The position numbers and the translations under genes are program-made. 64,000 nt of DNA from Dicyema japonicum (lineage: Eukaryota > Dicyemida > Rhombozoa > Dicyemidae): positions 1 through 64,000 of the forward strand of contig RDEW01000083.1 in NCBI GenBank assembly GCA_011109175.1, in the 5' to 3' direction. This document shows, piece after piece, positions 10,000-20,232 of this stretch (position 1 is the stretch's first letter; each line of letters begins with the position of its first letter). The notes beneath the pieces are model-generated. The model worked only from the letters and a program-made list of their open reading frames with translations. It was not told the DNA's origin and did no database searches.

Positions 10000-11060
10000 A
10001 GTGAACTCTCTCAAATATGCCACTTTTAAATTTGCCAACATTTTTAAAAAATTATTTTTATTTTTTTAATATTTTTAAAAATTTAAATAATTTAAAGCAA
10101 GCATATGTCGGAATGTTCCTGTTGGAGGCTATACCAGATTATCAATTGCTCAAAAAGTGGAGATATTGTGGTATAAAGAAACCAATAAATCAGCTTCATG
10201 TCAGACGATATGCAACAGATTTCTTCTATTTTTAAAAAGAGAATCTCAAGAAGGACAGTCAATAAAATATTAATGAATACAGAATCGCTTTTATTTCAGT
10301 TCAAGAACAAAAATCCTAAACTAAAAACTTGCGAATACCCTGAGTTTAATGAAAATCTAGTAGATTGGATGGATTTACTCTAACATTTAAGGTGCTTTAT
10401 TGAACGATTCTCTAATATTACATAAGGCAGAATTTTCTGATAAAGAACTTTCGTTAACTAATTTTAAAAATTCTTACGGGTTTGTTGACAAATTTAAAAA
10501 AAGACATGGATTTCAAATGCGTGAATTTCACTGCGAAATGCGCACTGAAAAACATGTGGATATTGATGACTTTTTAAAAGAATTTGAAGAAGTTTCAGAG
10601 TTACAATTTATTGAAAATTGAAAAAAGATCAATTTTGTTATTAATGGATAATTGCCCATTCAATCGCCCACCTCTTTATCTGGAAAATATTAAAATTGTT
10701 TATCCAATGTACAGGAGTATTCAACCTATGGATCTGGGAATCATCAAATCTTTCAAAGTTCATTTTAAAGGCACAAATTATCACATTTAACGGATATATT
10801 GGAATGCGAGAACTCAGTATATGAATCAAATAAGAAGTTTATCTTAGGGATACTGTATTGTTTGTAAAAATGACATGGGAAGATGTGAAATCTCAAACAA
10901 TTTCAAGCTTTTTAAACGTCTAGAACGTAGAGAATGCGAATCAAAACTTACTAACATGAATGTAACAGATGAAATCGTATTCAGAACAGATATTTATGAT
11001 CCTATTGAAATAGAAGAATTTATTTGATTACAGTGAAGAGGAAGCAATTGATGAAGAGAA
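10000..11060 (+). pseudogene. pogo/Tigger-like DNA transposon relic
   Basis: A TA dinucleotide and a possible inverted-repeat end, cagtgaactctctcaaatatgc, open the element at about 9,998. The broken transposase shows an N-terminal helix-turn-helix region (10,198-10,380), a CENP-B-type segment (LTNFKNSYGFVDKFKKRHGF, about 10,460-10,520) and the DDE segment LLLMDNCPFNRPP ... IQPMDLGIIKSFK (10,635-10,760). The matching right end was not found, so the copy is probably truncated. It is homologous in layout, but not close in sequence, to the element at 60,037-61,105. Confidence 0.6.
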
Positions 11061-11214
11061 GAAATTAATTGCTATTGAGAAACAAGAAGAATCTGGTTGT
11101 GTAGAAGTAGGTCTTAGAAGATACTCATCGTCGTTTGTCAATTAATCGGACACATAGGAGATTAAGTTCCAACTTTTCTACTAATCTTGGGCCAATAGAC
11201 AAAGCATGTCACTG

Positions 11215-11345
11215 TGCGGCGTATAAATTTGTTGGTGAAGCTGCATGAATTGCAAGGTTGTAATATATTTATACGCGCCGAACAAAATCATGATTGTCCC
11301 GGGTTCAATTCTCGGTGTTTTACATGACTTTGAAGGCATGACGGC
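11215..11345 (+). other. tRNA-like/hairpin sequence, possible SINE
   Basis: A long stem can form between cggcgtataaat (about 11,217) and atttatacgcgccg (about 11,270), with a two-base bulge. About 25 nt further on is a T-arm-like cccgggttcaattctcgg with a B-box core. No acceptor stem completes a tRNA. Similar B-box cores followed by a ttacatg-like string occur at 39.0 and 39.2 kb. Confidence 0.35.
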
Positions 11346-11559
11346 AGTAAGATACACCTTTCAGTGACCATCTCTATTAAGTCCAAGTGCGGAAAGCGCA
11401 AGACTGAGTAGACGCACTCAGTCCTGTATTCCGGAAAGCATATTCATTTTTGTTTTAAAAATTCTTAAATACACAATTTCAATGCCTTGGAATAATTGCC
11501 TCGGATTATTAGTATGACAGCACTATTTCCTTTCAGTGTCTGAAAGACACAGAAGTGAA

Positions 11560-11930
11560 TATCTGAATCCTCTGGATGGTTGATGGATGGAATCACTTCC
11601 CGAAAGCTGTGTCTACTTCAGGATCGTACATGTTTTTTTGATAACGGAGAAACTAAGTGCGGACATTGCAACTTAGCGAATAAGACCTTCGATCACCTTG
11701 CAACTAGGTGTGGGAGAATGCTGAATAGCTCATATTTCAGGGGGCATAATGAAGTGGACAGATGTCTACATCTCTGACGTCAATATGGAATGAGAAAAAC
11801 TAAGAAATTGAAGACCCATTCAGTACAATCTGTTGTCGCAAATGAATTTGTGGAGATTCTTGTAGACACGACGATCAGTACGATCAGGCCCCAAAAAAAG
11901 AAGATTGAGTTAGACGGCGTTATAATTATT
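11560..11930 (+). pseudogene. LINE-R (R2-like) C-terminal fragment
   Basis: The frame reads LCLLQDRTCFFDNGETKCGHC, then FDHLATRC: a C-x2-C-x8-H-x4-C zinc knuckle. After a stop it resumes TKKLKTHSVQSVVANEFVEIL and DTTIS. The same order, with the downstream nuclease motif, occurs at 14,732-15,350. R2-like elements carry such a knuckle between the RT and a restriction-like endonuclease. RT and nuclease are missing here. Confidence 0.55.
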
Positions 11931-11939
11931 TATTTATTT

Positions 11940-12400
11940 AACTCCAAGACTACAAAGATAGGTCAAAACTAACTAATTAAGTGATCCCAGTCTCAACAAC
12001 ATCCGAACTCTTTTCGCCTGGTCTTTTGATGACCCAATCGCAATCGGAAGCGCCTTCTCTTCTTTCTGCATAGGAATTCAATCGGCGTGCACTTTTTTAC
12101 AACCGACCGAAATTCTTCTGCATGGGCCACCTTTTCCTTGAATGGGTTTCCAGTTTCCTTGCAAAAACGTAGGAAACCCTGGCCATTCTTCAACGTTGCC
12201 TCATCAGAAACGAGGTGGAGATAATCTTCCGCCTAAGAAAGTTCAAACGATCAATTCTCGAAAAGGGAATGGCAAATCTCCAGGCGAAGCAGGCATATTC
12301 AATAGTAGGAACAATGACCTGTTGATAGACCTTGTTGACGCAAGCAGAAGGGGAAGGGGCGTTATAAAAGACTTACTTTTACTTTTTACTTGATAAATAA
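11940..12400 (-). mobile_element. LINE-B 3'-end fragment
   Basis: On the minus strand the frame ends EFGCC/VETGIT, then a stop in gggatcacttaattag, as in the LINE-B copy at 33.8 kb (CRSGIT, stop). The upstream part is too diverged to read far. Plus-strand ORFs here are antisense shadows. Confidence 0.45.
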
Positions 12401-12736
12401 TATTATTCAAAGTTAACAATTTTACTAAAGTGCAAATAACTATTAAAACTTTTTGGATTACCGTGAACATGATTCCACAACAGTGATGAATTCAGGAATA
12501 CCACGATACTCTTTGAAATCAGTCAGAGACAACTCGCCTAGATTATTTTTCCACTTTTCATATTAGGTATTCGGGGAGTATGGAAGCAAAGTATAGGAAA
12601 GCTGTTGAAACTCACAATATTTTCACATCATTCCAGAAACTTTAATACAAGTTTTTCAGGAAATGATTTTAATTTGTTAAATGAAGACCTTATTGTGTCG
12701 ATTTTTAATGATTATGACAGTAACATTTTTTTCCAC
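12400..12736. other. No gene seen
   Basis: AT-rich stretch between LINE debris and Rep1, with no conserved ORF. Confidence 0.5.
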
Positions 12737-13067
12737 GTGGTGCTAAGTGGCTAATTGATTGAAGTTTTCTGTGTGTTTTATCTTTTTCTTCTTTTCTCAT
12801 TCTTACTAGAGTGGCGTCATGTAATCCACCTGTCTTAGGTGGCGACCAGTGCCAGGCCTCCACGCCAAAGGATCCTTTTGTCTCATCCACTCCACTGGAT
12901 ATATGTTTCTACAACTGCAAGGAATGGACTTGTTTTACCTTTTATGCAGGCTTCGGATGGACTTGTGTGACATTGAAGGACTCTCTCAGTAATAGTGGAA
13001 ACTGGATACACTTAACTAGTTGTTTACTGTTAACGTCTTTCTCGGTGTATCCGGGGTTAATAAATAA
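12737..13067 (+). repeat. Rep1 dispersed repeat, near-complete copy
   Basis: It aligns end to end with 731-1,041. The copies share gtggctaattgattgaag, the perfect hairpin ccacct-gtctt-aggtgg (the other copy has a different loop with the same stem), ggatggacttgtgtgac, and the ggggttaataaataaa terminus. ORFs on both strands differ between copies and are taken as chance. Confidence 0.65.
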
Positions 13068-13218
13068 AGTAACAAAGACATCAATTCTTCCTAGCATTGT
13101 ATCGTTGCTGAATGGAATAGTTTTTAAGACATTTCTAATAGACATTTTTACATCTACATACTCGTTATGGTCGTTGTAGTGCTATGAGGAAAGAAAAAAA
13201 AGGAAAATCAGAAAAAAA

Positions 13219-14004
13219 ATGCAGAAAACTGCTAAAGAAGATGAGAACGAAATTAACCGTGTTTCCAGAACGTCTCTTCCCTGTCTAATCTATGGCAAAG
13301 CAAACGTGGGAAATTCGGCATTTAATTTACCCGTTGACCCAATTTTGGACACCTTGGGTGCTATAAGCTCTGTCAAATTGGTCTTCCCCTCATGCCTCGT
13401 GACCTCATACCTCGTGAATATCGGCAGAAGGAGAGATCCCTCCCCTAACCAGTCCTGGACCTATGCCCAGGCCGTTTGAATCGTCTCGTTTCTGAGAGGA
13501 TTATCCCACTCAGGCTTTCAAGATCAACACGTCTAACAGCTGCCTCCTGTCTTTCAAAGCTAATCACCAGGGCAGCCGATGACAATACTCAAGATGCCTG
13601 GATACGTCTTCTCTGCTTTGCACCTCTTGTCCTCGGATCACACAGGACCGAACTGAAAGAAGGGAACCTCAATTCAATCATCACGAGAAATGCCTCTAAA
13701 TACAATACTTTTAACCTGGCGACTGCACTGGGAAGTCATTCAATTGCTGACCATCCGCCCTCATCGTCCAGGATCAAGAAAGACAAGAGAGACATACGCA
13801 AAGAAGTGAATAAGAAGATCATGGTCGGCGACATTCGGAGAACTCTGCATACGTTCTCCAGCAATGACAAGGTTCTTTCACCAACTAAAGAAACCCTTAA
13901 GCTCATCACTAAAAACATCTACCCGCCCCGTCGGATATACGCGAAGGACATCCCACAATTGGCAACCATCACAGATGATGTACGATCCGCTATTTCATCT
14001 TTCT
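13219..14004 (+). pseudogene. LINE-C pre-RT fragment
   Basis: Two frames joined by a shift at 13,476 encode SERIIPLRLSRSTRLTAASC, then DAWIRLLCFAPLVL and, near the end, LSPTKETLKLITKNIYPP. This arrangement (a cysteine-rich run, a W-x-R-L-L-x-FAP block, then an S-x-x-T-x-x-L-x-x-K-HP-like block) is seen upstream of RT in a group of invertebrate non-LTR reverse transcriptases. It is cut at about 14,004 by the 5' end of an RTE-like copy. Clade assignment is uncertain. Confidence 0.5.
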
Positions 14005-14530
14005 GATTGGTTGAAATGGTGACGTTCCTCTGTTTTTCCCCGGAAAAATTATGTCTTTATCATCTTAGATTCAAACTTCTTGTTCACCATACAACGTTTA
14101 AGGCCTCTCATCTCTATTCAAGAAGGAACAACTATCTGAAGATCTGTCACGTTACAAAATTGACATCTGCTTACAAGAGACAAAGAATACCCTTGGATAC
14201 GAAGGAACCTTTGGAAACTACCGAATTATCTTACTCCCATCAGATAATCGTCATGACACCGTAATAAGAGAATTGTCGGAAAAGCAGAAGGAAACACGTT
14301 CGGAACTGGGAAGTTAAAATTCGAATAAAAGTGCATCAAAGAGAAAATGTAATCAAATATCACATTTAATAAGAGAACGATCGAATGACTTCTGGCACAA
14401 ATATTTGGACGATAATGCGACTGAAATTGAAAACTGTCAGTATGGAAGACAGATGTGGGCGAGGATGGCGAGGAAAATAGCTGTAATGCATGACTCAAGC
14501 GAAACCCTTTTATGGCTAAGCGAATGAGTT
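14005..14530 (+). mobile_element. LINE-A (RTE-like) 5' part with internal deletion
   Basis: It begins ggttgaaatggtgacgttcctc, the same 5' start as the full copy at 24,986. The endonuclease start is readable: LSSLFKKEQLSEDLSRYKID, ICLQETKN, then NYRIILLPSDNRHD. Right after this, sequence from elsewhere in the element follows (IRELSEKQKE, a stop, DFWHKYLDD), so an internal piece is missing. The 3' terminus was not identified. Confidence 0.55.
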
Positions 14531-14574
14531 TTTAACTAACTATTTCATCTTTCCCAGGATGCAGTAGTGCTGAA

Positions 14575-14725
14575 TTGGTCAGAAGACTTTTTTTTGCATC
14601 CAAACTGATGGTGTGTCCCTGAGAATTCAAAGTGCTGGCTCAATGTCTTCCGATACCTCAAAGTCACACAAGTCCATCTGTATCCAGCAAAAATAGTGAA
14701 AACGTAAATTCCATGCCAGAGATCA
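14575..14725 (-). repeat. Rep1, internal/3' part
   Basis: On the minus strand, ttgctggatacagatggacttgtgtgactttgag matches the ggatggacttgtgtgacattgaag block of Rep1 at about 12,955. The end with ttaataaata is absent. Confidence 0.5.
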
Positions 14726-14731
14726 GAGGGC

Positions 14732-15350
14732 ATGTATTTTTTGCTTCAGGACAGGAACTTGTTTTTTGATACCAATGATTCAGTTTGTAGTCATTGCAAG
14801 AAGGCTAAGAAATCAGTGGATCATTTGGCTACACGTTGTAGCAGAATGCTCAATAGTGACTACGTAAGGAGGCATAACGAAGTTGTTGGATGCAACCACC
14901 TTCATTTGTGTAGAATGTATGACATTCAGAAGTCTTAACGTCTAAAAACACATTCAGTTTAATCAACTGTTACAACACAGAGGTGGAGATCCATGTTGAC
15001 ACATCTATCGTAACTTACACTGAAGTGAAATACAATAAGCCAGACATTTTCGTTTATGAAATAATGAAGAATGAGACTGTGGTTGTAGAAATGGGAATCA
15101 CCACACAATAAGCACTCAACCTAACAGAAGTGAAAAAGTTACACAAATATGACTCGCTCTCTGGAAAATTGAGAATGTTATATGATCTCCTGTGAGAATT
15201 ATTCCTGTGGTTTTGACATGGATTATCTCCACGTGCTACAGAAATCATTTAAAACTCTGTCAATAAATGTGCCAATAAGAGCGTATATTCAGTCGGTGGT
15301 TCTAAAGAAAAGTTAGAAAATATTATTGTCGAGCAAAAAACGGAGTCAAG
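14732..15350 (+). pseudogene. LINE-R (R2-like) C-terminus: zinc knuckle plus restriction-like endonuclease
   Basis: From 14,741 the frame reads LLQDRNLFFDTNDSVCSHC, then VDHLATRCSRML: a C-x2-C ... H-x4-C knuckle. After a frame break, VEIHVDTSIVTYTEVKYNKP continues to DIFVYEIMKNETVVVEMGI. The K-P-D ... E-x-G spacing fits the PD-(D/E)xK core of the restriction-like endonuclease of R2-type LINEs. A tail reads NKCANKSVYSVGG and ENIIVEQKTESRHQ. Stops at about 15,110 and 15,195 show a dead copy. Confidence 0.55.
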
Positions 15351-15411
15351 ACATCAATTAAGAAAATCATTTACGTGTCGAGACGACTGGAAGGGCGGGC
15401 AACTCATTAGA

Positions 15412-15660
15412 TTGGCGAATTTGCGGACCCACAGTCCAAGGAGGAAATGGAAGTCATGTGGATGGCTGCTGAAGACCCTCGTAAAAGAAGAAGGATATGT
15501 TAGACTAGTCCTTAATTGTCTTAATATGTCGCATAGGGATGTAATGTTATCTGAAGAACAGCGACCGAAGTACGTTACTTCAATAATTGAGGAAGACATT
15601 CCCAATGAAAAGTTTCCTCGTAAATGTGTAAAATGTTTTGTTAATGTCGATAAAAAATAG
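15412..15660 (+). CDS. Unassigned ORF, 82 codons
   Basis: I do not recognise it. The peptide is basic at the N-terminus (MANLRTHSPRRKWKSCGWLL) and ends NEKFPRKCVKCFVNVDKK, with a C-x2-C pair. It follows directly after the LINE-R fragment, and the frame upstream (DWKGGQLIRLAN) is continuous with it, so it may be the extreme C-terminus or flank of that element rather than a host gene. The minus-strand ORF over the same bases is an alternative shadow. Confidence 0.25.
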   Translation: MANLRTHSPRRKWKSCGWLLKTLVKEEGYVRLVLNCLNMSHRDVMLSEEQRPKYVTSIIEEDIPNEKFPRKCVKCFVNVDKK

Positions 15661-15849
15661 AAATTAAGTTTTGAAAATGCCCGGAAAATTATCATGAAAT
15701 AGTTTGTTACATTATTTTTTGTTTTTAAAAAAAATTAGTGACGTTATTTGATCGATAAAGTGACGTCAATGGTGAGGAAATCCTATGTTTACTCTTATTC
15801 AACCTTAATGATGAGAATGTAACGCTATTGATGAGAAATCCAACATATT

Positions 15850-16330
15850 TTCACGTTTCGTCGACAGATTTCCTAAAAGGATCAGTCCTCTCTTTTTAAT
15901 ATTCACTATGACTCATGCAACCTTTTTCAAAGCTGACGAAATCATTATTGCATCCAAGATAGAAGCATTCAAGTAGTTTTAATAAATCTTTTGTATGATT
16001 GGAAGTCATGAAGGCTACGAAATCCTCAGTAAACCTCTTGACAACAATAACAATTCAACTACAATCATACTTAAACAACCAATTTCTTCCTTCCATCTGA
16101 CATTCTCAGGGATGTATTCGACCGGTCTCTGTTCTAAAAGAAATCGAAAGTCTCTGAACTAAATACAATTGAAAATCAAGTGTTCTTAATAACAGATCAC
16201 TTAAAGGATTCCTTTCTGGTCTCTGCCATCTTTAGTTCTAGGAGGTCGATGAGACACGGGTTACTTGTCCATCTTAGGGGTCGATGAATGTGTTGATGCC
16301 CAAGTTTGATCTACTTGGAGGATAAAACTG
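15850..16330 (+). pseudogene. LINE RT fragment, heavily decayed
   Basis: Readable pieces in changing frames are FPKGSVLSLFNIHYDSC, then ADEIIIASKIEAFK (the Y/FADD-region position) and VMKATKSSVNLLTTITI. Their order matches RT motifs 4-6 of the APE-type LINEs here. No boundaries could be set; 15,660-15,850 holds nothing recognisable. Confidence 0.4.
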
Positions 16331-16599
16331 CTCAGTTCAAACTTATACTAGAAACTCTTTCACATCTATTATGGTTTCTGGACATTGACGTTGAAAAGGC
16401 TAACTTTAACAACTTTATTAGCAAGGAAAATTAAAGAAGTTAGTTGACCTCATGCCACAAGTCCTGCAAACGCTTGGACTCTTCTCTGCGCTCTCAGATC
16501 CCTCTTATCGTTTATTCTGTGCTGCAACATACGAGTCAATGATGGCATCTATTTTTATGAAGTTTTCTATCATTTTTTCTGCTGGATCTTTTATCGACA

Positions 16600-17230
16600 T
16601 TACTAGCAAATTTTTATCTTATCTAGGTTCTCGTCGAGCCTTTTGTGTAGGACAATCTTGATCCCTGTACTCCTCGATTTTTCAAACGCAAGATAAAACG
16701 CTCTTTGCAGTGTATTCCATAAAGGATTGATGGAATGATCGTACGTGAAAATAAATAAGAACATATCCGTTTCGAGTCTCAATTTCCTCATACACAATAT
16801 CGCATGATGGGGTTTCTTCCTTTTGAGTTTAAAATCGCACAATATGCTCCCAGATATCTCAAAAGCTGTACCGAGATACTTCAGGGAGCTCACAATGTTG
16901 ATTCCGCATACGGAGTCTTTCTAAGCCTCCAGAAGAAATTTTTTCCATAATTTTTGAATTTGACCATATCAGGCTGATCGGGTAGTAGTTTGCAGGATCA
17001 TTCTTCGGTCTTTTAGTTTTCGCTACCATTCATACAATAGTCTTCTTCCATTCATGTGAAACATGACCAATTTTGATGCATGCGTTGAACACATCTTTGA
17101 GAACTTCGAATAATATTTCCGGACCATCTTTAAACATCCTAGCTTTAATGAAATCATTGCCCGGAGCTTTATTCTTGACAGTCTTATTGCTATCTTCAGC
17201 TCTTCTAGAGAGATCTCTATAAATACTGTT
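16600..17230 (-). pseudogene. LINE-I fragment with internal deletion
   Basis: The minus-strand frame at 16,603-16,893 begins MSSLKYLGTAFEISGSILCD, matching SSLKYLGIVVDGKGSYLMD in the larger LINE-I copy at 45.2 kb. The region 16,970-17,200 reads as an earlier RT block (NKAPGNDFIKARMFKDGP, then EWKKTIVCM and PANYYPISLI). The RT core between them is missing. Confidence 0.5.
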
Positions 17231-17234
17231 TTCG

Positions 17235-17690
17235 CTAACCTATTATTATATTCAACATTCGTAAAATCATAATAGTTATAATTTTACTCGTGCAGCATTC
17301 AAAACAATCCTCCGAACCAACTTCTTCCAACCTCCTCGATCGTAGGAGAGTTTCCTCAACTGTCAGGTCGTCCCCACTTCTTAGACGTTTGTTCACGAGC
17401 TTTAGAACTCCAGCAAGTGTTTCAGGTAGTGTAATACGCCGGCGTCTACGAAAGCACGGTCCATTTCTCATAAAATGGTCTTCTCCATTGCTATGATTGC
17501 TGGAGCGCTCAAGTCCATACGCAAGAAATGTCCAAATAGCCTCTAACGCATATCAGTAATTTCGAACTCAGGACCCGTGCAACATCTTGTACAGCGATTT
17601 ACTGTTTTATTCTTGCTGGCAGTTCAGTCAAGTAGGGATCTAAGTTGTCTTCGATGGAAAGAGTCTAGTCCATGTAAAAATTTTTTACAA
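17235..17690 (-). mobile_element. LINE-A (RTE-like) 3' fragment
   Basis: The minus-strand peptide RRRRRITLPETLAGVLKLVN followed by KRLRSGDDL matches the family tail (GRPRTTLPVVLQNDLKAVKK ... SGDDLDSLRDL). Upstream of it, sequence near 17,520-17,560 resembles the RLFGH-LRMD block. 5'-truncated and frame-broken. Confidence 0.5.
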
Positions 17691-17702
17691 AACCTATCAA
17701 TC

Positions 17703-17771
17703 ACGAAATAAAACAATCCATGACTGGATAACCACTAAAGCCATCAGAAGCATTGATATCAAAAAGCTTTT
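17703..17771 (+). repeat. 69-bp direct repeat, copy 1
   Basis: It matches 18,497-18,565 at all but about three positions, with no length difference. Shared core: aaagccatcagaagcattga. Both copies can be read in one frame as RNKTIHDWI-TKAIRSIDI-KLL, suggesting a duplicated coding fragment of an unidentified element. Confidence 0.65.
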
Positions 17772-17779
17772 GAGATTGC

Positions 17780-18490
17780 TAGAAGCGATCGGATTCTGAG
17801 CCGCAGAGTGATGAACGGATGTCGCACGGTCGAGTAATGGGGAATAGCTGAGCAGAGAAATTAGTTAAATTGACCATTTTTCTCTTAAAGAATTAATCTT
17901 GTAGAAGTTTGAAATTGAAATTCCATAAGGGATATCCCAGCGTCAGTTTAAGAACTGAATATATAAGACAGAATTGAAAAAGACGTCTACCTCGTTACTA
18001 TGAAGAACATTAAACGTCCCACCAATCATGAATACCTTACGGAACGTCATCGGGACTTCTTCAAAATGGCAAAGTCTCCTGACCATCCCTCGGACCGCAC
18101 ATCAAAACTATATATGGACGCCTGCCCGAGATATGAGAAGAAACATTCCTCGTTGTGACTGTGATCCATTCGCATGTCATCTCCAACCCAAAGGCGATTC
18201 CTATAACTGATTTTCAAAAATTTTAAAACATTCGCATAAAAAAGTTGTCTGGAATAATAACTTTTCTAGTACGAAAACTCTGCTTCAAGAATAATTATCT
18301 ATAAAAACCGCATCAACGACCACCTACATTAAGAATCAAAAAATTATCACAATTAGGACCATTTCACGATGCTCATTATACAATTCCACGTGTTAAACGT
18401 CTAGAAATCTATCTCACTGCCTTTGGGCCTCCACAAACAAAAGGAGAATAATTCTTGCCCTCAGTGATCAAATTCGGATTCTACCAACTT
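17780..18490. other. No gene recognised
   Basis: This lies between the two 69-bp repeats. A short frame at 18,028-18,210 encodes no known domain. Confidence 0.4.
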
Positions 18491-18496
18491 ATCAAT

Positions 18497-18565
18497 ACGA
18501 AATAAAACTATCCATGACTGGATATCCACTAAAGCCATCAGAAGCATTGATATCAACAAGCTTTT
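18497..18565 (+). repeat. 69-bp direct repeat, copy 2
   Basis: Second copy of the repeat at 17,703-17,771, 794 bp downstream. Sequence after the repeat diverges at once in the two copies. Confidence 0.65.
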
Positions 18566-18569
18566 AGGA

Positions 18570-20230
18570 GTTTTCCACCTGTTTTTGACCGAAGTGAAGT
18601 TGATGTCCACTTTGTGAGCCTACGTTGTGATCACAAGTTGATTTGTACAGGATCGGACAATCGTCATCTCCACCATGTCCATTATGCTTTCTTGACGATG
18701 GAAGGAGAGCCACCTCTTCTTTTCTCCGGGTCCACCTCCGAGTCCCCAAAAGAACTAAATACACCTGTTAGATCCCTGGGACATGGCGCTATTGTCTGTG
18801 ACGTTCTTGTTAGTCACCTGTTTCTTTGATTCGAAGAAACATGGAGTAAATACATAAATCCAGCCGCAAACTGAATTAAGATTCCCACACAAATTTCTTT
18901 GGCTGTTGAAAGATACAGCATCGTCAATACACTTTGAAGTAACTTTACTACAATCAATGTTGATTTCATGAAACTATTTACATCGAATGTATATTTACCA
19001 AACGTCCAGTCAGAAAGTTCAGGACAAAAAAAATTCTCAATCATTTTAGACAAAACGAATGAAACCATTTGGCAAAATGATTTTATATCAATAGATTCAT
19101 CAAGTTGAAGACTTATAGGGAATGGATATTCTTTAATTCTGTTTGGGATAAAATATCACCACCTAATCTTGAATTCTTGATATATTGTAACAACAAAAGT
19201 GAGAGAATATATTCTATTTATACTAAAAATCAGCTCCAGTAAAAATTCTGCCGTAAAAAACAACAAAGGGTATATTACAAGTTCATAGAGTAAGGCTTTT
19301 TTCATTTCGCAATAATATAGGAACCTATTTTGCATTTAAGAGAAATTTTAGAGTCACTTTTTGGGTAAGCAGTTCAGGTGTGAGATTGACATTCGGATGA
19401 AAATATTTTTGATGTATCGTTAATTAAATTATATTGATTTTTAAATTCAAAATTCACGAGGATAGGCTGATTTTGTTGGAGACAGTGCGAAACTGTTGAA
19501 AAACGCATCTGACTTCAGTTATCGAATTTCCAACGGAATTAAGCTACTAATAAAAAGTCATTTGTTTTGTGTAACATAACTCCTGCAGAAGCTCACCTAC
19601 AAATTCCATATAATCTGGAGAAGAGCATTAAGTGGATGTGAGGACGATAAAAATTTAGTTGATCCGTCAACATTTAAACTCATCAATTTTTTCCTGGTTT
19701 TTTGCTTTCTCCTAATTTTAATAGTATTTGAGTTTAATAGTAAATAAATGTATCTGGGAAATGTTTACCATGATGTTGTCCCAAATCTACTATTAGTGAA
19801 TAAGTGATCTCATACCAATTGTTCTCAGTAAAATCGTTTTAATTGGTCTTTAGGGAGTACAGCGATTTGAATGTTTTAAGGTCAATAAGTACCACGTTCA
19901 CTTAAGTGTTAGAAAATGTTCAGTGGTAAAATGTTACTGTGGATTCCATTGAAATATATATGAATTATTACATTAAAGCTTTTTGTTTTATTTTTATTAA
20001 GGATTTTACGTATTATAGACTTTAACAACCAAATTGAATTTAATACAATATACTTTTTTTCTGAATGTGTCTCCAATGTAGACAACATCCACATATTATA
20101 GAAAAACATAAAATAAGAGCAATATTGACCCATATATGACGACGTTTATATTCATTAACCTAATTTAAATATAAGTAACGAAACTTACAACATTATTGAT
20201 GGATGAAGGAAAAGAATTTAGATTTTAAAA
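18570..20230. other. Intergenic, no gene recognised
   Basis: ORFs at 18,564-18,829 and 18,814-19,068 on both strands have no family signature. From about 19,070 to 20,230 the sequence is AT-rich and would contain the importin-alpha-like promoter, but no specific element is identifiable. Confidence 0.45.
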
Positions 20231-20232
20231 GA

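Noticed and set aside
12142-12393. Plus-strand ORF of 83 codons
   Set aside because: Lies antisense to a LINE-B 3' fragment and has no domain.
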